Shown here: in pieces, positions 40,540-52,800 of the stretch
How the letters are laid out: every line of letters starts with the position of its first letter
How positions within the stretch are numbered: the first letter of the stretch is position 1
Assembly: GCF_900105515.1 (NCBI RefSeq)
Contig: NZ_FNSY01000001.1
Span: 6,746,001-6,810,000, forward strand
Length of the DNA stretch: 64,000 bases
DNA from: Streptomyces sp. 2131.1
GTDB lineage: Bacteria > Actinomycetota > Actinomycetes > Streptomycetales > Streptomycetaceae
Reading direction: 5' to 3'
Made by a program: the position numbers and the translations under genes
Notes under the pieces: generated by a model
The model's database searches: none
What the model was told of the DNA's origin: nothing
What the model saw: only the letters and a program-made list of their open reading frames with translations

Positions 40540-40888
40540 TCACTCCTGTCTGAAGCGATCAATTTTGCTCCAACCCGAGCAAGACCGATCAGCGTGGAGT
40601 GGTGATCGATCTAGCGCCGACTGAAAGTGTTCATGCCGCTGTCACGCGGCTTTACCACCTCATTGCTGGACTGCTCTGGAGCACGTCCGCAATACGCGAA
40701 GAAAACGAGTGCGCTCCCGGTTTTCGAAACGGGTGGCCGCTGAGCCGGCGTCCGATGCCGTGGGGCCGGTGGTGTGCGTCTTCGCCCATCCCCGCCCGTT
40801 GTCGGCCATGGACGCCGCACCGGCATGACCGGCTTCGTCCTGCCCACTTCGTCCCCCCGAAAAAATCTCCCCGAAGGTGTGTCCCGGC
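40540..40888 (+). promoter_or_regulatory. Leader/promoter region of the NRPS operon
   Basis: About 350 bp without a supported gene. It holds several small inverted repeats: TTGCTC with GAGCAA around 40566-40583, GCCGC with GCGGC (40635-40650, followed by TTT), and the near-palindrome CCCGGTTTTCGAAACGGG at 40716-40733. These could be operators or RNA hairpins in the message leader. No known regulator site was recognised. The synthetase start has AAGGTG 9 bases upstream. Confidence 0.45.
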
Positions 40889-43800
40889 ATGCGCGAAAAC
40901 GGCTCTGTCCCCACGGAATCCGTACCCGAAGAGTTCTTCGGGACGACCGCAGCCCAACAGGGTGTCTGGTACGGGCAACTCGTCGACCCGGACAGCCCGA
41001 AATACAACATCGGGGAATGCTTCGAGATCCGGGGCGACCTCGACGGGACGTTATTCGCCGCAGCGGTCGACCGGGCCCTCCAGCTGTGCGACAGCCTCAA
41101 CCTGGAGTTCGTCACGGAGGGCGACGACGTCCTTCAGCGCATCGTCCCCCACCCTGCCGACGCCCCGGGCCGGCTCCGGACCGTGGACATGTCCCACGCC
41201 GCGGATCCGGCGGCCGAGGTCGAACGCTACATGGCGGAAGACATGGCCACGGTCGACAGCCTCCACCGCCCCCGGCACCACTTCGCCCTGCTGCGCGCCG
41301 GGAGCCGGTTGCACTACTGGTACGCCCGCTTCCACCACATAGCCGTCGACGGTCTCGGCGGCGCCGTCTTCACCCGCGCCGTGGCAGACCTCTACGGACG
41401 CGCGGTCCGGGGTGAGGACCTGGCCCAGGCCGAGCTGCCCGCCGCACCCCTGCGCGCACTCGTCGCCGACGAGACCGCCTACCGGAACTCCGGCCGCTAC
41501 GAGGCCGACCGCGCCTACTGGACCGGCAGGTTCGCCGACCTGGCAGCCGACGCGGAAGACCCCGCTGCCGCCAACGGCTCCGACGCCTCCGGCGGTGACG
41601 CGCACAGCGGCAGGACGCTCATCCGCCGCCGCACCGACCTCCCCGCACCCGGGTCCGAAGGGCCCGGCATCCGGCTGCACACCGGCGAGTCGCTGTCCGC
41701 GAGCGTCTTCGACGACCTGCGCCGCCTCGGCTCCGCACACCGCACCACCTGGAGCGCGGTCCTGGTAGCCGCGATCGCCGCTTACACGGCCCGGGTCACC
41801 GCGACCACCGACGTCACCGTGGGCCTCGCCTCCAACGGCCGGCACGGCGGACTGCGGCACATCGTGGGCATGACCGCCAACATCCTGCCGCTGCGCCTCA
41901 CGCTCACCCCGGACATGACCGTCGGCGCCCTCGTCCGTGACGTCGCGGACGAGATGCGCGCCGCCCTGCGCCACCGCCGCTTCTCGCGGGAACAGCTCGC
42001 CCGCGAACTGAACATGGGCGACGACGCGGCCCGCCTCACCGGCATCGTCGTCAACATCATGGGCTACGACTACGACCGCGACTTCGGCGGCATCCAGGCA
42101 CCCTCCCGGGTTCTCTCCGTCGGCCCGGTCGACGACGTGTCCCTCTTCGTCTCGGAACGGGCCGAGGGCAAGGGCCCGTTGATCGGGTTCGACGCCCGGT
42201 CCGACCTCTACCGCCCCGAGGACGTACGCCTGCACGAGCAGGCCGTCGTGTCCTTCGTGTCCGCCCTCGCCACCGCCGACCCCGGCCTGCCCCTGCGCGA
42301 CCTCCCCCTCGTGGACGAGACCGCCGCCCCCGCCCTGCGCGCCCAGGGACGCGGCACCGCACTGCCCGAGCGGGCTGTCGCCACGACGCTCCCCGAGGCG
42401 TTCCGGGCCCAGGCGCTCCGGACACCGGACGCCCCGGCCGTCGTGGACGGGGCCCACACCCTCTCGTACCGGCAACTCGACCGCGCGGCCGACGACCTGG
42501 CGGGCGCGCTCACCGGCTGGGGCATCGGCGCCGAGGACGGCGTCGGGGTGCTCCTGGGCCGGTCGGCCGCCGTGCCCGCCGCCAGCCTCGCGGCCGTCGC
42601 CGCGGGCGCCGCGTACGTACCGATGGACGCGGCCTGGCCCGCGGAACGGCTCGACCGCGTCGCCGGGGCCGCCCGCGTCCGCGCGCTGATCGCCGACGAG
42701 ACGACCGCCCGCGAACCCTGGGTCCGCGAGGCCGCCGCGCATCTGCCGCTCCTCGTCGTGGACGCGCGCGGCCGGCTGCTCCACGGCGCCCCGGAGCGGC
42801 CCGGACCGCTGCCCCGGACCACCAGACCCGACCGGCTCGCGTACGTCATGTTCACCTCCGGCTCCACCGGCCTGCCCAAGGGCGTCGGCGTCACCCACGC
42901 CGACGTACTGGCCCTCGCGGCAGACAGCAGCTGGCACGACGGCGTGTCCGACGCCGTTCTCATGCACTCCGCGTACGTCTTCGACGCCTCCACCTTCGAG
43001 ATCTGGGTGCCGCTGCTGAACGGCGGCAGAGTGGTCGTCGCCCCCGGCGGCGTCCTGGAGGCACACGCCGTCCGCCAGGCGGTGGAACGCCACGGGGTCA
43101 CGGCACTGTTCCTGACGACGGCCCTGTTCAACGTCATGGCCGAGGCGGACCCGGCGGTGTTCTCCGGTCTGCGCATGGTCGCCGCCGGCGGCGAGGCCGC
43201 CACACCCGACCTCATGCAGCGGGCAGCGGCCGCCTCGCCCCGCACGCTCGTCCTGCACGTGTACGGCCCCACCGAGACCACCACCTTCGCCGCCCGCCAC
43301 CCCGTCACCGCCGACAGCACCGGTGTGCCGCCCATCGGCCGCGCACTGGACGGGATGAGCCTCTACGTCCTCGACGACGCCCTCGGCCTGGTGCCGCCAG
43401 GTGTGGTGGGGGAGTTGTACGTGAGCGGGCACGGCGTCGCCCGCGGATACCAGGGCCGCGCCGCGCTCACCGCCGGCCGCTTCGTCGCCGACCCGTACGG
43501 TGCGCCCGGCACCCGCACGTACCGCACCGGCGACCTCGTGCGCTGGACCGCCGCCGGCGACATCGAGTACGTGGGCAGGGCGGACGGACAGGTCAAGCTC
43601 CGCGGCTTCCGCATCGAACCGGCGGAGACCGAACACGTCCTGCTCACCGACCCCGACGTGCGCGGCGCCTGCGTCGTCGTACGCGAGGACACGCCCGGAG
43701 ACCGCCGGCTCGTCGCCTACGTCGTGCCCGCCCCCGGCGCCCGCCCGGACACCGCCGCGCTCACGCGACGCGCCGGGCGCACGCTGCCCGCGTACATGGT

Positions 43801-46800
43801 GCCGTCCGCCTTCGTCGTGCTCGACGCGCTGCCCCTCAACCCGAACGGCAAGGTCGACCGCCGCGCCCTGCCCGCACCCCGTGTCCACACCGGCGCGGGA
43901 CGCGCCCCGCGCACCGCGTATGAGGAGGTGCTGGCCGGACTCTTCGCCGACGTCCTCGGCGTCGGCGCGGTCGGCATCGACGACAGCTTCTTCGCCCTGG
44001 GCGGCCACTCGCTGCTCGCCACCCGCCTCACCGGCCGGGTCAGGGCGGCCCTCGGCGTCGAACTCCCCCTGTCCACCCTCTTCGACCACCCCACGGTCGC
44101 CTCCCTGGCCGCCGCACTCGACACGGCCGGGGCCGCCCGGCCCGTCCTCGTCCCGCAGGACCGGCCCGACGTGCTGCCGCTGTCCTTCGCGCAGCAGCGC
44201 CTGTGGTTCCTGAACCGGGCCGAGCGCCTCGGCGACACCTACAACGTGCCGCTCGTCCTGGAGCTCGACGGCCCCCTGGACACCGAGGCGCTGCGCGGCG
44301 CGCTGGCCGACGTGGTCGCACGGCACGAGAGCCTGCGCACCGTCTTCGCCGAACACGACGGCGTCGCCCGCCAGCGGATCGTCGACGCGGACGAAGCCGC
44401 GTCGCTCGTCCCAGTCACCGTCGAACACCCGCCCGCGGACCGGGACATGGACACCTGGGCGGCGGAAACGGTACGCGGCCTCAGCACCGCCCCCTTCGAC
44501 CTGAGCCGGGACGCGGCCGTCCGCGCCCACCTGCTCCGCCAAGGGCCCGCCCGGCACACCCTGGTGCTCGTCCTGCACCACATCGTCGCCGACGGCTGGT
44601 CCCTCGCCCCGCTCGGCCGCGACCTCTCCGCCGCCTACCTGGCCAGGACCGACGGCACGGGCACACCGGACTGGGCGCCGCTGCGCGTGCAGTACGCCGA
44701 CTACACGCTCTGGCAGCACCGGCTCCTCGGCGACGACGGCGATCCGGACAGCCTGGCCGCCCGGCAGACCGCCTTCTGGCGGGAGGCGCTGCACGGGGCC
44801 CCCGGCCTGCTCGACCTGCCCCTGGACCGGCCCCGCCCGGCCGTGCCCAGCCACCGGGGCGCGTCCGTCCCCTTCGAGCTGCCCGCCCCGGCGCACGCCG
44901 CGCTTGTCCGGCTCGCCCGCGAGGCCGGCTGCACGCCGTTCATGGTGCTCCAGGCCGCCCTGGCCGTGACGCTCGGCGCCCATGGCGCGGGCACCGACAT
45001 CCCGCTCGGCACCGCGCTCGCCGGGCGCACCGACGAGGCGCTGGACGATCTGGTCGGCTTCTTCGTCAACACCGTCGTCCTGCGCACGGACCTCTCGGGC
45101 GAGCCGACGTTCCGCGAACTCCTCGACCGCGTGAAGCGGTTCGACATCGCGGCGTTCGGCAACAGCGACCTGCCCTTCGAGCGGATCGTGGAGGCCCTCA
45201 ACCCGGAGCGGTCCGGCGACCACCACCCGCTCTTCCAGACGATGCTGGTCCTCCAGAGCCAGGACCGGGCCGAGCCCGAGCTGCCCGGCCTCACCGTCCG
45301 CGACCGCTCCGGGCACCCCGGGGGCAGCAAGTTCGACCTGACGTTCTCCCTGACCGAGACCACCGGGGAGGCCGCCGCGGGCATCGGCGGCTATTTGGAA
45401 TACGCCACCGACCTCTTCGACGCCGCCACCGCCCGTGCCCTCTGCGACCGCTTCGCCCACGTCCTCACCCTGGCCGTGACCGAACCCGGCCGCCCCATCG
45501 GCGACCTGGACCCGCTCACCGCCGGCCGGCGCGCCGACCTTCTCGCCCAGGGGCGCGGCCTCTCCCGGCCGCTGCCTGAGTCGACCGTCCCCGAAGCGGT
45601 CCGGGAACAGGCCCTGCGCACGCCCGACGCCGTCGCCGTACGCGACGCGCACACCCGCCTCACCTACGCCGAGCTGGACGCCCGGGCGGACACCCTCGCC
45701 CACGCGTTGCGCGAGCGCGGCGCGGGCCGGGAGACGCGGGTCGCCATCGCCGCGCCGCCCTCCGCGCACACCGTCGTCGCCATGCTGGCCGTGCTGCGCT
45801 CCGGCGCCGCTTACCTGCCGGTCGACCCCGGGTACCCGCACGCCCGGATCCGCCACATGCTGGGCGACGCCCGGCCGGTCCTCGTCCTCACCACCGAGGA
45901 CGTGCGGGCGGACCTGCCCACCGGCGGCATACCGCTCCTCACCCTCGACACCCCGCTGCCGATGCCCGTACACCCCGGCACGCCGGCCCCGTACACAGCC
46001 CACCCCGCGGATCCCGCGTACATCATCTACACCTCCGGGTCCACCGGCCGCCCCAAGGGCGTGGTCGTCACCCATGAGGCCCTGGCCAACCACATGGACT
46101 GGATGACCCGGTATCTGACGGCCGGTCCGGACGACCGCGTGCTCGCCAGGACGTCCACCAGCTTCGACGCCTCCGTGTGGGAGGTGTGGCTGCCCCTGAT
46201 GACCGGGGCCGAGGTGTGCGTGCTGCCGCCCGGAGCCAACACCGAACCGGACACGCTGGTCTCCTGGATGAGCCGGTTCGGCGTCACCGTCGCCCAGTTC
46301 GTGCCCTCCCACCTCGCCCTCGTCCTGTCCGAGGCGGCCCACGCCGCGCCCCTGCCCGCTCTGCGCGCCGTCCTCTGCGGCGGGGAGCCCCTGCCGCGCG
46401 CCCTCGCCCAGGAGGCGGCCGCGCTGTGGGGCGCCGAGGTGCACAACTTGTACGGCCCGACCGAGGCCACCATCGAGGTGATCGCCCACCGCGTCCCCGC
46501 CATCCCGGACGCCTCGCACGAGACCGTGCCGATCGGCCGGCCCGTCGACACCATGCGCGCCTACGTCCTGGACCACCGGCTGCGGCCCGTGCCGTCCGGC
46601 GTGACCGGCGAGCTGTACGTCGCGGGCCCCAACCTCGCCCGCGGCTACCTGAACCGGCCCGGCCTGACCGCCGCCCGGTTCGTCGCCGACCCCTTCAACG
46701 GCCACGGCGCCCGCATGTACCGCACCGGCGACCTCGTCCGGTGGAACACGGCCGGGCAGCTGGACTACGTCTCCCGCGCCGACGACCAGGTCAAGCTGCG

Positions 46801-49800
46801 GGGCTTCCGCATCGAACCCGGCGAGATCGAGGCCGCCCTGCTCGCCCGCCCCGGGACCACCGCCGCCTGCGCCGTGATCCGCGAGGACACACCGGGCGAC
46901 CGTCGCCTCGTCGCCTACGCCGTCACCACGGACCCGGGCGCGCGCCCGGCCGGTCTGCGCGAAGCCCTCGCGGAGGCGCTGCCGCACTACATGGTGCCCG
47001 CCGCCGTCGTCGTCCTCGACGAGCTGCCGCTGCTGCCCAACGGCAAGGCGGACCGGCGCGCCCTGCCCCGGCCGGACGACGAGGCCGGGACCGCGCTCGA
47101 AGGCACCGGCGCGCGCGGCCCCCGCGAGGACCTGCTCGCCGGGATCTTCGCCGATGTGCTGGGCCGCCCGGGCGTCGGAGCGCACGACAGCTTCTTCGAC
47201 CTCGGCGGACACTCGCTCCTCGCCATGCGCGTGGTCAGCCGTGTCCGCACGGTCCTCGGCGCCGACATCGCCGTACGCAGCCTGTTCGAGCACCCGACCG
47301 TCGCCGGGCTCGCCCGGGCCCTCGACAACGAGGAGCGCTCCCGGCCGCCCGTGCTGTCCGCCGCCGAGCGGCCCGACCCGCTGCCCCTGTCGTACGCACA
47401 GCAGCGGCTCTGGTTCCTGAACCGGCTCGAAGGACCCAGCTCCTCCTACAACATCCCGCTCGTCCTCGACATCGACGGGCCCCTGGACACCGACGCCCTG
47501 CGCGACGCCCTGCGGGACGTCGTGGAGCGGCACGAGGCGCTGCGCACGGTGTTTCCCGAACGGGACGGCGTGCCGCACCAGTCGATCCTGCCCGCCGAGG
47601 TCGTCGCGCCCCGGCTGACCGTGGAGAGCACGGCCCCCGCCGCGCTGGAGGCGGCGGTCCTGGACGCGGTGAGCGAGCCGTTCGACGTGCTCACCGATCC
47701 GCCATTGCGAGGCAGGCTCCTGCGCACCGCGCCCGGCCGCCACGTCGTCGTGCTGGTCCTGCACCACATCGCGGGCGACGGCTGGTCCCTGGCCCCGCTC
47801 GCCCGCCACCTCGGCGACGCCTACCGGGCCCGCCTCGCCGGGCGGGAACCGGAGGCCGGCAGCGGACTCCAGTACGCGGACTACACCCTGTGGCAGCACA
47901 CCGTCCTGGGCGACGCGGACACCCCCGGAAGCGTCCTGCGGGCACAGCTCGACCACTGGCACACCGCGCTCGCCGGACTGCCCGGACTCATCGATCTCCC
48001 GCTCGACCGCCCGCGCCCCGTCACCACCGACCCCTCGGGGGACGTCCACGCCTTCGACGTACCGCCCGAGCTGCACGCCCGACTCCTGCGCGTGGCGCGC
48101 GAGTCGGGCACCACGCTGTTCATGGTGCTGCAGGCGGCCGTGGCGACGCTGCTGCACCGGCACGGCGCGGGCGACGACATCCCGCTCGGCACGCCCGTCG
48201 CGGGGCGCACGGACGAGGCGCTGGAGGACCTGGTCGGGTTCTTCGTCAACACCCTCGTCCTGCGCACCGACCTCTCCGGTGCGCCCACCTTCGGCGAACT
48301 CCTGGCGCGTGTGCGGGAGTTCGACCTCGCCGCCTACGCGCACCAGGACGTGCCGTTCGAGCGGCTGGTCGAGAGCGTCAACCCGGTCAGGACCCGCAAC
48401 CACCACCCGCTCTTCCAGACCATGCTGGTCCTCCAGAACCAGGAGGCCGTCCGCCCCGACCTGCCGGGGCTCTCCGTCGAGGACCGGCTGGTGCACAACG
48501 GTCTGAGCAAGTTCGACCTCACCTTCGCCTTCGGTGAGGAGCGCGGCGCGGGCGGACTCACCGCCGGTATCGAGTACGCCGCCGCCCTCTTCGACCGCGT
48601 CACCGTGCGGGCCCTGGCGGCGCGCCTGGTCCGGCTCCTCGAACAGGTGGCGGCCGACCCCTCCCGGCCTCTCGCGGAGTACGACCTGCTGACGCCCGAC
48701 GAGCGCGTCCGCGCCGCACAGTGGGGCACCGGCCGCGAACTGCCCGCGCCCGCACCGGACACCACCCTGCCCGCGCTGTTCGCCGCGCAGGCCCACCGCA
48801 CCCCGGAAGCCGTAGCCGTGTCCGGCGACGGCACCACCCTCACGTACACCGCACTCGACACCGTCTCCGCCGAGCTGGCCCGTGCCCTCGCCGGCCTGGG
48901 AGCCGGCCCGGAGACCGGTGTCGGTGTCCTGCTCTCCCGGTCACCGGCCGTCGTGTCCGTCTCCCTCGGCGCGGTCCGTGCGGCTGCCGCTTACGTCCCG
49001 ATGGACGCGCGCTGGCCCCGCGAACGGCTCGACCAGGTCGCCGAAGTGGCGGACGTGCGGGTCCTCGTCGTCGACGAGCAGGCCGCCTCCTCCGACTGGG
49101 TGGCCGGGACCGCCCGCCGCATCCCGGTCCTGGTCGTGGACCGGACCGGCCGCGTCCTGCGCGGCGCGCCCCCGGCCCCCGGCCGGCCCGCCGCCGTACC
49201 GGGCCCCGGCTCACTCGCGTACGTCATGTTCACCTCCGGCTCGACCGGTCTGCCCAAGGGCGTCGGGGTCACCCACGCCGACGTGGCGGCGCTCACCGAG
49301 GACTCCGCCTGGCGCGCCGGCGCGGCCGACGCGGTCCTGATGCACTCGGCGTACGTCTTCGACGCGTCCACGTTCGAGATCTGGGCGCCGCTCCTGCGCG
49401 GCGGCACGGTCGTCGTCGCACCCGACGGCGTCCTGGAGGCCCGCACCCTGCGCGAAGCGGTACGCGAACAGGGCGTCACCGCGGTCTTCCTGACGACTGC
49501 TCTGCTCAACGTGATCGCGGACACCGATCCCGGCGCCTTCGCCGGACTCCGCCTCGTCTGCGCCGGGGGCGAACTCGCCTCGCCCGACGCCATGCAGCGG
49601 GTCGCCGGCGCCGCGCCCGGCGTACGCGTCCTGCATGTGTACGGCCCCACCGAGACGACCACCTTCGCCACCCGTTACGAGGTGGCCGCCGACCTGCCGG
49701 CGGGCCCTCCGCCCATCGGCCGGCCCCTGGACGGCATGCGGCTGTACGTGCTCGACGGCTCGCTGGGCCCGGTCCCGGCGGGTGTGACGGGGGAGCTGTA

Positions 49801-52800
49801 TCTGGCGGGGCGCGGCGTCGCCCGGGGATACACCGGTCTGGCCGCTCTCACCGCCACCCGGTTCGTCGCCGACCCGTTCGACCCGGACGGCGGACGCATG
49901 TACCGCACCGGAGACCTCGTGAAGTGGACGCCGGACGGACAGATCGCCTACGTCTCGCGCGCCGACAGCCAGGTGAAGCTGCGCGGCTACCGCATCGAAC
50001 CAGGCGAGATCGAGTCCGTCCTCGCCTGCTGCGAGGGCGTCGCCGACTCCTTCACCGTCGTACGCGAGGACGTGCCGGGCGACCGGCGGCTCGTCGCGTA
50101 CGTGGTACCCGCAGGGGCCGTCCGCCCCGACCCGGCCGAGCTCGCCGAGGCCGTCGGGCGGTCGCTGCCCGCCTACATGGTGCCCTCCACGTTCGTCCTG
50201 GTCGACGCGCTGCCGCTGACCGTCAACGGCAAGGTGGACCGGCGCGCCCTGCCCGCGCCCGAGCAGCACGCCGCGCCACGCGGGCGCGCCCCCCGCACCG
50301 CGCGCGAGGAGATCGTCTGCGGCCTCGTCGCCGATGTCCTGGGCCTCCCGGCCGTGGGCGCCGACGACGACTTCTTCGCCCTGGGCGGGCACTCCCTGCT
50401 CGCCACCCGCCTCGTCGCCCGCATCCGCGCCGCCCTCGCCGTGGAGGTCCAGGTCAAGGCGGTCTTCGAACACCCCACGCCCGCCGCGCTCGCCGCGGCC
50501 CTCGACGGTGCCGAAGCGGCCGCCCTGCCGCTGGAACGCGCCCCGCACCGCCCCGACCCGCTGCCGCTGTCCTTCGCGCAGCAGCGGCTGTGGTTCCTCA
50601 ACCGGTTCGAGGGCCCCAGCCCCACGTACAACGTGCCGCTGGTGCTGCGCCTCGACGGCCCGCTCGACGCGCCGGCCCTGGAACAGGCCCTGGTGGACGT
50701 GGTGGAGCGGCACGAGAGCCTGCGCACCGTCTTCCCCGAGACCGGCGGTGTGCCGCGCCAGCTCGTCCTGGGCGCCGACAACGCCGACCTGGACCTGACC
50801 CCCCGGGACATCCGCCCGGACGGTCTGGACGAGGCGCTGGCCGCCGAGGTGGCGCACGCCTTCGACGTCACCGGCGACCTGCCGGTGCGGGCCCGGCTGC
50901 TCAGGCTCGGCGCCGAGTCCCACGTCCTGGTCCTCCTCGTCCACCACATCGCGGGCGACGGCTGGTCGCTCGCCCCGCTGGCCCGCGACCTGGGTGACGC
51001 CTACCGCCGGCGCCGTCTCGGCGAGGCGCCCGACCGGCCCGAACTCCGCGTCCAGTACGCCGACTACACCCTGTGGCAGCGCACCCTCCTCGGCGACGCG
51101 GACGACGCCGGCAGCCGGGCCGCCCGCCAGCTGGACTTCTGGCGCACCGCGCTGGCCGGCGCCCCCGGCCTCCTCGAACTGCCCCTGGACCGGCCGCGCC
51201 CCGCCGTCCTGACCTACCGGGGCGACGCCTTCGCGTTCCCCGTCGACGCGGACACGCACCGGGCGCTCGCGGAACTGGCCCGCGCCCGGGGATGCAGCCT
51301 GTTCATGGTGCTCCAGGCGGCCCTGTCCGTCCTGCTCTCCCGGCACGGGGCCGGCGAGGACATCCCCCTCGGTACCGCTGTCGCCGGACGCACCGACGAA
51401 GCGCTCGACGACCTGGTGGGCTTCTTCGTCAACACCCTCGTCCTGCGCGCCGACCTCACGGGCGACCCCGCCTTCACCGAGGTCCTGGACCGGGTCCGGG
51501 CGTTCGACCTCGCCGCCTACGCACACCAGGACCTGCCGTTCGAACGGCTGGTGGACGCCCTCGCCCCGAGCCGCGCCCAGGACCACCACCCGCTGTTCCA
51601 GACCATGATCGTCCTCCAGAACCAGGCGGACACCACGCTAGGCCTGGACGGTCTCACCGTGACCGAGCAGCCCGTGCGGACCGGCATCAGCAAGTTCGAC
51701 CTCACGTTCACCTTCACCGAGACCCGCGACGACGCGGGCCGGCCCACCGGGCTCGACGGGAACCTGGAGTTCTCCACCGATCTGTTCGACCCCGCCACCG
51801 CGCACGCCCTGGCCGCGCGCCTGACCCGCCTGCTCGCCTCGCTCGCCACCGACCCCGACGGGCGCGTCCGCACCGCCGCGTTCCTGGACACGGCCGAGCG
51901 CGCCGAGCTGGACCGGGCCGCCCCGGGCCCCGTCCGGCAGGTGGAGGCCCGCACGGCCCCCGAGGCGTTCCGCGCCCAGGCCGCCCGTACCCCCGAACGG
52001 ACCGCCGTCCGGGCCGGCGCCCAGCGGCTGACCTTCGCCGAACTGGATGCCCTCTCCGACGACCTGGCCCACCACCTCCACGACCGGGGCATCGGGCGCG
52101 GCGACCTCGTCGCCCTCGCAGCCGACGGCACCGCCGACCGGGTCGTCGCGATGCTCGCCGTGGCCAAGGCGGGGGCGGCCTGCCTGCCCGTCGACCTGGA
52201 CTACCCCGAGGCACGCGTCGCCCACATGCTCGACGACGCCCTCCCGGCGCTCTTCCTCGTCCACGACCCGGCGCGCGCCGCTCGGTTCGCCGCCGTGCCG
52301 CTTCTCGCGCTCGGGGACCGGAGCGCATGGCCGGCCGGACGCGCCGTGCCACCGGCCGCCGCTCCCGGCCCGGACGACGCCGCGTACGTCATCTACACCT
52401 CGGGGTCCACCGGCCGGCCCAAGGGCGTCGTCGTCACCCATGGCGCGCTCACCAACCACATGGCCTGGATGGCCGGCCACTTCAACCTCACCGACGACGA
52501 CCGGATCCTCGCCCGCACCTCGCCGAGCTTCGACGCCTCGGTATGGGAGACCTGGCTCCCCCTGCTGCACGGCGGCGCCACCTGCCCCGTACCGCTCGCC
52601 CTCAACCACGACCCGGCGGGCCTGGTGGCCCGGATGCGCGACGAGGGCGTGACCATCGCCCAGTTCGTGCCCTCCCACCTCGGACTGCTGCTCACCGAGA
52701 CCGGGCCCGGCGCGGCGCCCACGGCCCTGCGCGCCGTCGCGTGCGGCGGGGAGCCCCTGACCGGGGCCCTGGCGGCCCGGGCGGCCCGCGCCTGGTCGGC

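Noticed and set aside
40599..41342. Open frame overlapping the synthetase start
   Set aside because: It overlaps the C1 domain in another frame, and its translation becomes Pro/Arg/Thr-rich as expected of a shadow frame.
40889..42300. Siderophore synthetase, suggested by the EntF-like first domain
   Set aside because: No catechol or hydroxamate genes, no ferric-uptake genes and no thioesterase in the window; A-domain codes do not fit Ser, Orn or hydroxy-Orn.
41051..48796. 2581-residue open frame antisense to the first synthetase
   Set aside because: Same reason: a shadow of GC-rich third positions, with no start signal and no recognisable domain.
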